Part shown: in pieces, positions 24,195-30,926 of the stretch | How the letters are laid out: every line of letters starts with the position of its first letter | How positions within the stretch are numbered: the stretch's first letter is position 1 | NCBI GenBank assembly: GCA_050249955.1 | Contig: JBFWPN010000001.1 | Coordinates: 744,001-808,000 of the forward strand | Length of the DNA stretch: 64,000 nucleotides | DNA from: CAVVIG01 sp050249955 | Lineage (GTDB): Bacteria; Acidobacteriota; Vicinamibacteria; Vicinamibacterales; CAVVIG01 | Direction: 5' to 3' | Program-made: the position numbers and the translations under genes | Notes under the pieces: generated by a model | What the model saw: only the letters and a program-made list of their open reading frames with translations | The model's database searches: none | Told to the model about the DNA's origin: nothing

Positions 24195-27037
24195 CTTCCA
24201 CTTCCTCCGATCTGTCTCCTGAGCCATTCCCAGAAATGCCGCTCGTCGCTTGTGGCAGGCTGCGCCTCGGCCGCAAGCTGACGCGCCACGTCTGGCCGGC
24301 CCGCACGCCAGAGGGCGTAGGCCATCAATGGCCTGACCGTGGATCCGCGTAGCCCCTGCCTGTCGGCACCCGCGAAGAACTGCGCGGCCCCTGCGTAATC
24401 TCGTCCCGACAGCGCACGCAGGCCCTTCGCGTAGAGCACGGCGCCGGTCGAGTCCTCCGAACCCGACTCGGCGATCCGCTGCTTCACATCGTCGCTGCCG
24501 AGGATCCAGAGGGGGAGCGTGCGCAGGGAGGTCTGCGTGAGCAGGCCATCGAGCGCCTCGATCTGCCGAAGCGGCTGCCCTCCTTCCCAGTACACGCGGT
24601 TCATCGCCGACTGGTGCTGGAAGAACGGCAGGCTCCGTTCAATCAGTTCGGGCGGCCAGAGGCGCCGGATGAACGGCGACTGCTGGAAGGCGTCGCGCGC
24701 ACGATTCACGTCGAGGACCGCCTGGTACAGGCCGGTGACGACGGCGTCGTGCCCGTAGCCGGGGTCGGACAGCGAAGGCCGCCCACGCGCCGGCCGCAGA
24801 CGCCGTGGGTGGTCGTCCGTGAGAGGCGGCGTGTCCCTGGTCAGGGCGTTCAGGTACGCAGCGTCTCCGAGGAACGTGGCAGCGACCTGCTCCGCGCGTT
24901 CGAACCCCACCTCGCGCAGCCGGGCCTCGAGACCGGGCGTCTGCCAGGGGGCGGTTACCGTCGCCATGGTCCGCTGGCCATGCGCGTCGCGGGTGCCCAG
25001 CAGCATCAGGTCGAAGGGCGTTGCGTTCCACAGCGTGCAGTCGCTGAACACGTCGCAGAATGCCCGGATGATCGTGTTCACGTCCGTTCCGGGGTTCGGC
25101 CGGGCCACCGGGACCCAGTAGGTGGCCATGCCCCCCTCATTCAGCCGGTCGCGCACCAGCTCGAAGTATTCCCGTGTATAGATGTTCACGGTGCCGGGCG
25201 TCCGCGGCGGCGGCGGCTCGCCGGTGATCAGGTCGAACCGCTCGCGGGTCGACTGGAGATGGAAACGGCCATCCTCGATATGGAGCCGGATCCGCGGGTC
25301 GTCGAGCGGCCGCGCACCTGCCGGGTAGATCGCATCGCTCATCGAGACGATGTCGCGGGAGATCTCGGCCACGTCAATCGATTCGACCGACGGAATGTGC
25401 GCAACCGCACCCACCGTGACGCCGACACCGTAGCAGATCACCAGGGCCTTCCTGATCGGGCCGTCATGGAGCAGCATCGGGTAATAGGCGAACGCGCGCA
25501 TGTAGCGCTGCCCCTGGAGCGCGGTGCCGGACATCGAGAACCCGTTGGTGACCAGACGGCTGTAGACGGGACTGCCGAGCCACCGCTGCTGCATGACCAG
25601 CAGCGTCTCCGATGCGCCCTCCTTCGACGCCACCACAGATGAGCCGTCGTCGGCATACGCGGCCGCCGCGCGGAGGAAGTACCGGTCGGTCCACGAGCCG
25701 AATGGCAACGCCACCACGCCGATGCCCAGCGCGAGCGCAGACGCGAGCGCGGGGCGGCCAGTGCGCCGGCCTGGGGCCGCACTCACAGGCGGGCGGTCGT
25801 GCCATGTGAGCAGCGCCACCACAGCGTAGCTTGCCGCGCTCAGCACGATGGCAGCGGTCATGCCGGCGTGTGGCAACAGCAGCCAGGCGGCGATCGGCGG
25901 GCCGAGCAGCGCACCGGCGGTGTTGGCAGCCGCCAGCCCACCCGAAGCGGCAGATGCCTTCGGATGCCGGTGCCACAGCGCCTCTCCGGTCAGCGTGAAG
26001 AGCACTCCGGAAAGCACCGATGCCGGCAGCGTGAGCACGAGCGCGAACCAGAGCAACCTCGCCCAGCTGCCAACCTGGGTGTCCGAGGTGGTCACGCCGA
26101 ACGCCGCGTAGGAGGCCAGCACCGCGACACCCGTGAGGCAGGCCACGGCCGGCAGCCACGGCCGCGTGTCCCGCCGGCTCGAGACCCACCACGCCGCGAC
26201 GAGTCCGCCCGCACCGATGCCGGCCAGGACCACCGCCAGCATCAGGCTCGTGGCCAGGGTCGTCACGAGGACGTACATCGAGAGGAGACGGAACCAGATG
26301 ACTTCCAACGCGAGCAGCGTTGCTCCGGCGACGGCAGCAGCCGCGAGCAGCGGCTCCAGACGCTGCGTGGACAGCGTGGGCCGGGACCCGGCAGGGCTTG
26401 CCTGACCGGCGGGTAAGACGGATTCGTCGTCCGCGACGCACGCAAGTGCGAGTCCGGACGCCATGACGTTCAGTCCGCCGGCCAGCCAGGCTGTGCCGAC
26501 CACGCCAAACGCGCCAATGGCCAGGGTCTCGGCCGCGATCACTCCGGCCACCGCGCCGAGCGTGTTCCAGCCATACAGCGCGCCCAGTACGGCGCCAAAG
26601 GTCCGCCCTTCCCGGGTTCGAGCCTCGGTGAGGAGCGGAAGCGTGGCGCCCATCAGCGTGGTGGGAACGCCCATGAGGGCAAAGGCCACGAGGAAGCGCC
26701 ACAGATTGAGCACGGCTCCGCCGCCCGAGGCTCCCGGAAGGTGGTTGACGAGTGCCGCCGTCTCCGGCAGGGCATGGGTGACCAATACGCCCGTAACGCC
26801 GGCGACCAGTTCCAGGCCGACGTACAGCCTCAGCGGCCGTTTCACGCGGCCGCCGTGGCGCGCGACCACCAGGTTGCCGATCGCCAGCCCACCCATGAAT
26901 GCGGAGAGCACGACGGTGACGGACGCGAGACTGCTCCCGAGCGCGAGCCCACAGCGGTAGAGCCAGACCACCTGGAAGACGAGCCCCGCCGCACCCGACA
27001 GGAAGAAGGCGGCAGGCAGGACAATCGACCGACGCAT
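24191..27037 (-). CDS. MFS-like membrane domain fused to spermidine synthase-like domain and TPR-like tail
   Basis: A 948-residue protein, started at ATG 27037 (MRRSIVLPAAFFLSGAAGLV); the frame runs further upstream only into the divergent cyclase promoter. Residues ~1-450 contain a dozen or more membrane spans of the spermidine-synthase-associated transporter type (FQVVWLYRCGLALGSS, LYGWNTLGAVAGVIAAE). Residues ~510-740 are a methyltransferase-like fold with YGVGVTVGAVAHI, IDVAEISRDIV and HIEDGRFHL, matching polyamine synthase-like proteins. The tail (~800-948) is helical and TPR-like (LRALSGRDYAGAAQFFAGAD). Large fusions of this kind are common in acidobacteria and related groups, but their substrates are unknown. 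Whether it makes polyamines is doubtful. Confidence 0.82.
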   Translation of the reverse strand: MRRSIVLPAAFFLSGAAGLVFQVVWLYRCGLALGSSLASVTVVLSAFMGGLAIGNLVVARHGGRVKRPLRLYVGLELVAGVTGVLVTHALPETAALVNHLPGASGGGAVLNLWRFLVAFALMGVPTTLMGATLPLLTEARTREGRTFGAVLGALYGWNTLGAVAGVIAAETLAIGAFGVVGTAWLAGGLNVMASGLALACVADDESVLPAGQASPAGSRPTLSTQRLEPLLAAAAVAGATLLALEVIWFRLLSMYVLVTTLATSLMLAVVLAGIGAGGLVAAWWVSSRRDTRPWLPAVACLTGVAVLASYAAFGVTTSDTQVGSWARLLWFALVLTLPASVLSGVLFTLTGEALWHRHPKASAASGGLAAANTAGALLGPPIAAWLLLPHAGMTAAIVLSAASYAVVALLTWHDRPPVSAAPGRRTGRPALASALALGIGVVALPFGSWTDRYFLRAAAAYADDGSSVVASKEGASETLLVMQQRWLGSPVYSRLVTNGFSMSGTALQGQRYMRAFAYYPMLLHDGPIRKALVICYGVGVTVGAVAHIPSVESIDVAEISRDIVSMSDAIYPAGARPLDDPRIRLHIEDGRFHLQSTRERFDLITGEPPPPRTPGTVNIYTREYFELVRDRLNEGGMATYWVPVARPNPGTDVNTIIRAFCDVFSDCTLWNATPFDLMLLGTRDAHGQRTMATVTAPWQTPGLEARLREVGFERAEQVAATFLGDAAYLNALTRDTPPLTDDHPRRLRPARGRPSLSDPGYGHDAVVTGLYQAVLDVNRARDAFQQSPFIRRLWPPELIERSLPFFQHQSAMNRVYWEGGQPLRQIEALDGLLTQTSLRTLPLWILGSDDVKQRIAESGSEDSTGAVLYAKGLRALSGRDYAGAAQFFAGADRQGLRGSTVRPLMAYALWRAGRPDVARQLAAEAQPATSDERHFWEWLRRQIGGSGS

Positions 27038-27078
27038 GCGGTGCAGATGATATAACTCTCTGCCTGAGGCCCACCCTG

Positions 27079-28086
27079 ATGAAGCCGATCGCCCTCGCCG
27101 CCCTCGTGGCAGGTGCACTGTCCGCAGCCCTGATCGCCCAGCAGCCGGCGGCTCCCGCCGAGACCATCCTGTCGCCAGGTCCGTCGGCGGCGCGCTTTCC
27201 GCGCAACGTCGAGGAGTTCGATCGGATGTTCAACGAGATCAAGAACTGGGGACGGTGGGGCGCGGATGACCAGCTCGGCGCGGCGAACCTCATCACGCCC
27301 GAGGTTCGCAGGAAGGCCATCGCCCTGGCGAAGGAGGGCCTCACCGTGTCCATGGCGCACGCCCCCATCAAGGAGGTCGCGCCGGACAACCCGAACCCGT
27401 TCAACCACACGATGAACCGCGGGCTGACGACCGACACCTACAGCGTGAGCTATCACGGCTACGCGCACAGCCACCTCGACGCCCTCTGCCACTTCCTCTG
27501 GAAGGACCAGACCTACAACGGCTACCGCCGCGAGGACGTGCTGAGCGAGAAGGGCTGCCTCAAGCTCTCCGTCGACACCTACAGAAACGGCATCGTCACG
27601 CGCGGCGTGCTGATCGACATGCCACGGCTGAAGAAACTGCCATGGCTCGAGCCGGGCACGCCGGTGTTCGTGGAGGACATCGAGGCCTGGGAAAAGATGG
27701 CGAAGGTGAGGATCGGTCCGGGTGACGCCATCTTCCTACGCACCGGCCGGTGGGCGCGCCGGGCGAAGCTCGGTCCGTGGGCCGTGGGCCGGAACGAAGC
27801 GGGCTATCACACCTCCGTCGCCCCGTGGCTCAAGCAGCGCGGTGTCTCGTTCGTGGGCAGCGACGATGCGCAGGATGTGATTCCGTCGCTGGTCGAGGGG
27901 ATCAACCTGCCGTTCCACACGGCCATCCTTGCCGGGCTCGGGATCGACATCCTGGACAACCAGGATCTGGAGGCGGTGGCGGAGACTGCGGCGCGGCTGA
28001 ATCGCTGGGAGTTCCTGCTGAGCGTGGCACCGGTGCCGGTGACCGGCGGCACGGGATTCCCGGCCAACGCGCTCGCCATCTTCTGA
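27079..28086 (+). CDS. Secreted cyclase / kynurenine-formamidase-like hydrolase
   Basis: A 335-residue protein with a signal peptide (MKPIALAALVAGALSAALIA). The metal-binding motif of the cyclase family appears as YAHSHLDALCHFLW near residue 129 (consensus HxxxxDxxxH). Further family blocks are GVLIDMPRLKKL, GDAIFLRTGRW and FVGSDDAQDVIPS. Members hydrolyse amide or ester bonds in formylkynurenine, isatin or similar compounds with a divalent metal; periplasmic copies like this have no known substrate. A TATAAC box lies at 27051-27056. The cupin gene follows 68 nt downstream and may be in the same transcript. Confidence 0.87.
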   Translation: MKPIALAALVAGALSAALIAQQPAAPAETILSPGPSAARFPRNVEEFDRMFNEIKNWGRWGADDQLGAANLITPEVRRKAIALAKEGLTVSMAHAPIKEVAPDNPNPFNHTMNRGLTTDTYSVSYHGYAHSHLDALCHFLWKDQTYNGYRREDVLSEKGCLKLSVDTYRNGIVTRGVLIDMPRLKKLPWLEPGTPVFVEDIEAWEKMAKVRIGPGDAIFLRTGRWARRAKLGPWAVGRNEAGYHTSVAPWLKQRGVSFVGSDDAQDVIPSLVEGINLPFHTAILAGLGIDILDNQDLEAVAETAARLNRWEFLLSVAPVPVTGGTGFPANALAIF

Positions 28087-28108
28087 GCATCGGCAATCGA
28101 GAATCGCG

Positions 28109-28141
28109 AATCTGCAATCTCAAGTCACCAATCTGCAATCT
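28109..28141 (+). repeat. Direct repeat AATCTGCAATCT, two copies
   Basis: The 12-mer occurs at 28109-28120 and 28130-28141, a 21-nt period, within an AT-richer patch (AATCGAGAATCGCGAAT) between the cyclase and cupin genes. It ends just before the cupin ribosome site. Confidence 0.6.
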
Positions 28142-28154
28142 GAAGGAGCCTGTC

Positions 28155-28676
28155 ATGCGATCTGTGGTGGTGAGTGCGCTGTTGTTGGGTGTGGCCGGCG
28201 TGCCGGCGATGGCCCAGGCTCCCGGCGGTCAGGACCGCGGCGCTGCTCCCGCCGTGCAGGCCCCCGCGCCGGCGCCAGCACCAGGCTCGGCCGGCATCTT
28301 CAAGGCGAACAGCGACCTGCGCACGGTGCTCGAGGCGGCGATGGCAAAGTCGAACGACATGGCCACATCGCCAATCGCCCTCACGGATCAGTACCGCGTG
28401 AACATCGTGCACCGGCCGAAGCCGAACGGAGCCATCGCACACCCGGGCAATACCGAGCTGCACTACATCATCGAAGGGTCGGGCACGGTCGTCACCGGCG
28501 GGAAGATCGTACGGAAGCCAGGTGCCCCGGCCAGCGCCGCGACGATCGAGGGTGGTGAGTCGCACAAGGTGACGAAGGGGGACGTCATCATCGTCCCGGC
28601 CGGCTCCGCGCACATGTACAGCGAGGTGAACGGCCAGATCACCTACCTCGAGGTTCGGTTCGTCGCGCCGAAGTAG
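28155..28676 (+). CDS. Secreted cupin-domain protein
   Basis: A 173-residue protein from the ATG at 28155, with AAGGAG 8 nt upstream. The signal peptide is MRSVVVSALLLGVAGVPAMA, followed by a Pro/Ala-rich linker (APAVQAPAPAPAPG). The cupin barrel covers ~85-170: motif 1 as NTELHYIIEGSGTVVTGG and motif 2 as GDVIIVPAGSAHMYSEVNG. The metal ligands look reduced: motif 1 has ELHY, with a single His, and motif 2 keeps one His. It could be a binding protein or a degenerate isomerase/dioxygenase. It follows the cyclase gene, and the pair may act on one compound. Confidence 0.83.
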   Translation: MRSVVVSALLLGVAGVPAMAQAPGGQDRGAAPAVQAPAPAPAPGSAGIFKANSDLRTVLEAAMAKSNDMATSPIALTDQYRVNIVHRPKPNGAIAHPGNTELHYIIEGSGTVVTGGKIVRKPGAPASAATIEGGESHKVTKGDVIIVPAGSAHMYSEVNGQITYLEVRFVAPK

Positions 28677-28835
28677 GCCTGGGGCTTCGGGCCTCGGGCT
28701 TCAGGCTGCAGGCGGTGTCGGCTTCAGGCAGGGGCCGCCCCGCCTCAGTCCTGCCCGCCCGGCCTGCCTGACCTGCCCGGCCCTTCAGGCCCTCCCAACC
28801 TTCCCGGCCTTCGAGCCTCTCCAGGCCGCGTGTGA
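28677..28835 (+). repeat. Low-complexity GGCCTTCAGG/CCTTCCCGGCC repeat tract
   Basis: About 160 nt of short reiterated GC-rich units (GGCTTCGGGCCTCGGGCTTC, CTGCCCGCCCGGCCTGCCTG, AACCTTCCCGGCCTTCGAG) with no credible reading frame. A similar text ends the helicase remnant at 30885-30926. Between here and the methyltransferase remnant (28836-29014) I see no gene that I can support. Confidence 0.6.
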
Positions 28836-29014
28836 GCGGGGCATCAAGCCTCCGGCCCGTCCGAGGCCGCGCGGCGGGAAACGGCTCCTCGGCCACTGTC
28901 CGTGGGCTTGCGCGTCGGGACGGAATGCCGTCCCTCCGCGCGTACGGCCTGCCTGCGGGCCGTTTCCACCTGTCGCTGGCGCTCGCCGCGCTCTACGGCC
29001 GGCCTCCAGCTCGA

Positions 29015-29376
29015 CGCCAAGTAGGCTCTGAGTGGGTCCGCGTAGTTGTCAGGGTAGATGAAGTCGTTGCCCGTGTTGTACGGCGGGTCGATGTAGATCA
29101 TCTTCACCTTCCCGAGGTACGCCTTCTGGAGCAGCTTCGGCGCCTCGAGGTTGTCGCCTTCGATGATCAGGTTCTTGGTCGTGTCGAAGTCGACGCTCTC
29201 CTCACGGCATGGCTAAGCGTGGCGGTGCTGGTGGCCTGAATCGTCCTGAAACACTCCGCCACCTTGCCGCCCTCGGTCCGCACATCGGGGAACAGGCGCA
29301 GGAGTTCCTTCCGCCGCTCCTCCGCGATGTCGAGGGAGTGTCCATCCAGCTTCTCGGGCTCGTTGTCGGGTGTCAT
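29015..29376 (-). pseudogene. Remnant of type III restriction-modification methyltransferase (mod)
   Basis: The start codon at 29376 overlaps the Fic stop (ATGA) and opens a reading frame with the typical N-terminus of type III Mod proteins (KLDGHSLDIAEERRKELLRL, FPDVRTEGGK). The text then jumps to AECFRTIQATSTATL, so an internal piece is lost. Near 29210 a one-base change shifts the frame. The next frame continues ESVDFDTTKNLIIEGDNLEA and reaches the catalytic block MIYIDPPYNTGNDFIYPDNY (motif IV, DPPY). It stops resembling Mod after YADPLRAYL at about 29015, where unrelated GC-rich sequence begins. With the target-recognition and SAM-binding parts gone, it cannot be an active adenine methyltransferase. 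Confidence 0.85.
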
Positions 29377-30497
29377 GCGTAAGGCTCGAAGTGGTTCTCG
29401 TCCGACGCCAGCAGAGTCAGCAGCTTCGGATGCAGGAACAGCTTGTCTCGGCCGACGCGCTGCTCCAGCAGCACACCGATGTCGCACAGTTGCTTCAAAT
29501 ACGTGGAAGCGGTTTGCCGCTGCGCCAGCCCGGCGTCGACGATGTTGGCGATGCGGCAGTATGGCTGCTCGAAGAGCAGTTCAACAAGCTCGTGCGTGTA
29601 GATACCGGGGGCCTTCGCGTGCACGTACCGCTTCGTTTCCTCGATCAGCCATCGCATGGCATGGATTTTCGCCATGGTCCAGAGGGCCGTATGCTCGACG
29701 ACGTTGACAAGATAGAGCACCCAAGGTTCCCAGTGGCCACTCACGGTCACATCATTCAGCAGTGTGTAGTACTCAGTTCGACTCGCGATGATGTCGCGGC
29801 TCATATACAGCACCGGGACTTCGAGCAGCTCCTGCTCCACCAGATACAAGATGTTCAGGATGCGGCCCGTGCGGCCGTTCCCGTCCGTGAACGGGTGGAT
29901 CGCCTCGAACTGGTAGTGTCCGATCGCCATGCGTACGATGGGATCGATGTCGTCCTCCGCGTCGTGCAGGTAGCGCTCCCAGTTCGCCAGCAGGTCGCGA
30001 AGCCGAGCCTCGCCTTCGGGCGGCGTGTATACCGCCGCTCCCGTCACAGAGTTTCGAAGCACCGTACCGGGCACGTCGCGAACGTCGACGTCGATGCCGC
30101 GGAGCGTTTGGCAGATGTCCACCGCCGTCCGTGTGCTGACCGGACGTGTTCCGAGCGACTCGAACCCGAGTCTCAAGGCCGTGCGGTAGCGGAGCGCCTC
30201 TTTCGTGGCGGGGTCGGTCGACTGGCTCTCGTCCTGGGCGTACTGGAACAGCCGGTCCGTGGTGGTGACGATGTTCTCGATCTCGGAGCTGGCGCGCGCC
30301 TCGAGGATCGGAATCGTGTTGATGAGGATGGTCTGGTTTGGGACCAGATTGCCGGCCTGCTTGAGCTCCGCCAGGGCAGCCCTGGCTTCGACGACGGCCT
30401 TCAGTACCGCCTTGGTCTCGACCTCGGCCCTGGGCGGGAGCGATGGCAGGTCGTTGAAAGGCTTGTCAGCCGCGAAGCTGGAAGCGGACATGTTCAC
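29373..30497 (-). CDS. Fic family protein with N-terminal inhibitory motif and C-terminal winged helix
   Basis: A 374-residue protein from the GTG at 30497 (ATG 30491 alternative). The Fic core has a perfect active-site loop HPFTDGNGRTGR near residues 200-211, with the catalytic His, so AMPylation or a similar nucleotidyl transfer is likely. A class II inhibitory helix motif S-x3-E-N (SSEIEN, near 70) in the Fic_N region would hold it in an off state. Residues ~295-365 form a winged-helix DNA-binding domain (RQTASTYLKQLCDIGVLLEQ). The promoter holds palindromic sites (30502-30550), so autoregulation is plausible. Intact between two decayed genes of a defence island, it appears to be still maintained. 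Confidence 0.92.
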   Translation of the reverse strand: MNMSASSFAADKPFNDLPSLPPRAEVETKAVLKAVVEARAALAELKQAGNLVPNQTILINTIPILEARASSEIENIVTTTDRLFQYAQDESQSTDPATKEALRYRTALRLGFESLGTRPVSTRTAVDICQTLRGIDVDVRDVPGTVLRNSVTGAAVYTPPEGEARLRDLLANWERYLHDAEDDIDPIVRMAIGHYQFEAIHPFTDGNGRTGRILNILYLVEQELLEVPVLYMSRDIIASRTEYYTLLNDVTVSGHWEPWVLYLVNVVEHTALWTMAKIHAMRWLIEETKRYVHAKAPGIYTHELVELLFEQPYCRIANIVDAGLAQRQTASTYLKQLCDIGVLLEQRVGRDKLFLHPKLLTLLASDENHFEPYA

Positions 30498-30501
30498 GTG
30501 G

Positions 30502-30550
30502 TCGACATGTTAGTCAAACATGTCGAAGAAGTGCGATTCTTTCGACATGT
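30502..30550. promoter_or_regulatory. Palindromic operator array upstream of fic
   Basis: TCGACATGTT (30502-30511), five bases and AACATGTCGA (30517-30526) form a perfect 10-bp inverted repeat. A third half-site, TTCGACATGT (30541-30550), pairs with ACATGTCGAA (30518-30527). A weaker copy (CGGACATGTT, 30485-30494) covers the fic start. This arrangement is typical of a repressor operator; the Fic winged helix is the obvious candidate. Confidence 0.7.
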
Positions 30551-30578
30551 GATCCAACCGCGAGCCCCTGCTACTTCG

Positions 30579-30890
30579 TCACCGGATGGTGAATCGCACC
30601 GTAAACAGTTCTACCCGCTCGACATAGGTCAGCATTCTGCGCTGAACTTCGTCCAGCAACTCGTCCTTGCGGGTCTCGACGTCTCTCCAGGCACGGTCGT
30701 AGTCCTTCCAGGCCTTATGACGTCTGGCGTCCAGGCGCTTTATGTCGCGCTGCCGCTCGAGCTTCTCAGGCAGGGTCCCAGCCGTTCGGGCGGACTTCCG
30801 CGCCTCCTTCAGTTGGTCATCAAGCTGGTCCAGAGCTGCCTTCAGGCTGGTCCGTCGGTCCTCCGCCCACCTGTCCAGCTTGTGCCCCTC
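30579..30890 (-). pseudogene. C-terminal remnant, probably SNF2/HepA-type helicase of a defence locus
   Basis: A 103-residue open stretch with no start, running HKLDRWAEDRRTSLKAALDQ, then ARTAGTLPEKLERQRDIKRL, then DELLDEVQRRM and ending VELFTVRFTIR before a TGA. From memory this is the helical C-terminal end of large SNF2-related helicases that accompany methyltransferases in defence islands (DISARM-like or type III-like). The N-terminal thousand or so residues are missing: upstream of 30890 the sequence dissolves into a GC-rich repeat tract and then the next gene. It is on the same strand as fic and the mod remnant, in the order helicase-fic-mod. Identification is moderate; the truncated state is clear. 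Confidence 0.6.
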
Positions 30891-30926
30891 CAGGCCTTCC
30901 CCGGCCCTCCCGGCCTTCCGGGCCTC
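30885..30926. repeat. GC-rich CCGGCCTTCC repeat tract
   Basis: CTCCAGGCCTTCCCCGGCCC and CCCGGCCTTCCGGG units replace the missing part of the helicase gene, and run up to the stop of the adjacent DUF5916 gene. They share wording with the tract at 28677-28835, so the two ends of the eroded island carry similar repeats. Confidence 0.55.

Noticed and set aside
28832..29239. Rightward frame of 135 codons across the methyltransferase remnant
   Set aside because: It is antisense to sequence with clear DPPYNTG methyltransferase motifs and shows no domain of its own.
29015..30890. An active DISARM or type III restriction system
   Set aside because: The methyltransferase is frameshifted and truncated and the helicase is only a C-terminal fragment; no endonuclease gene is present.
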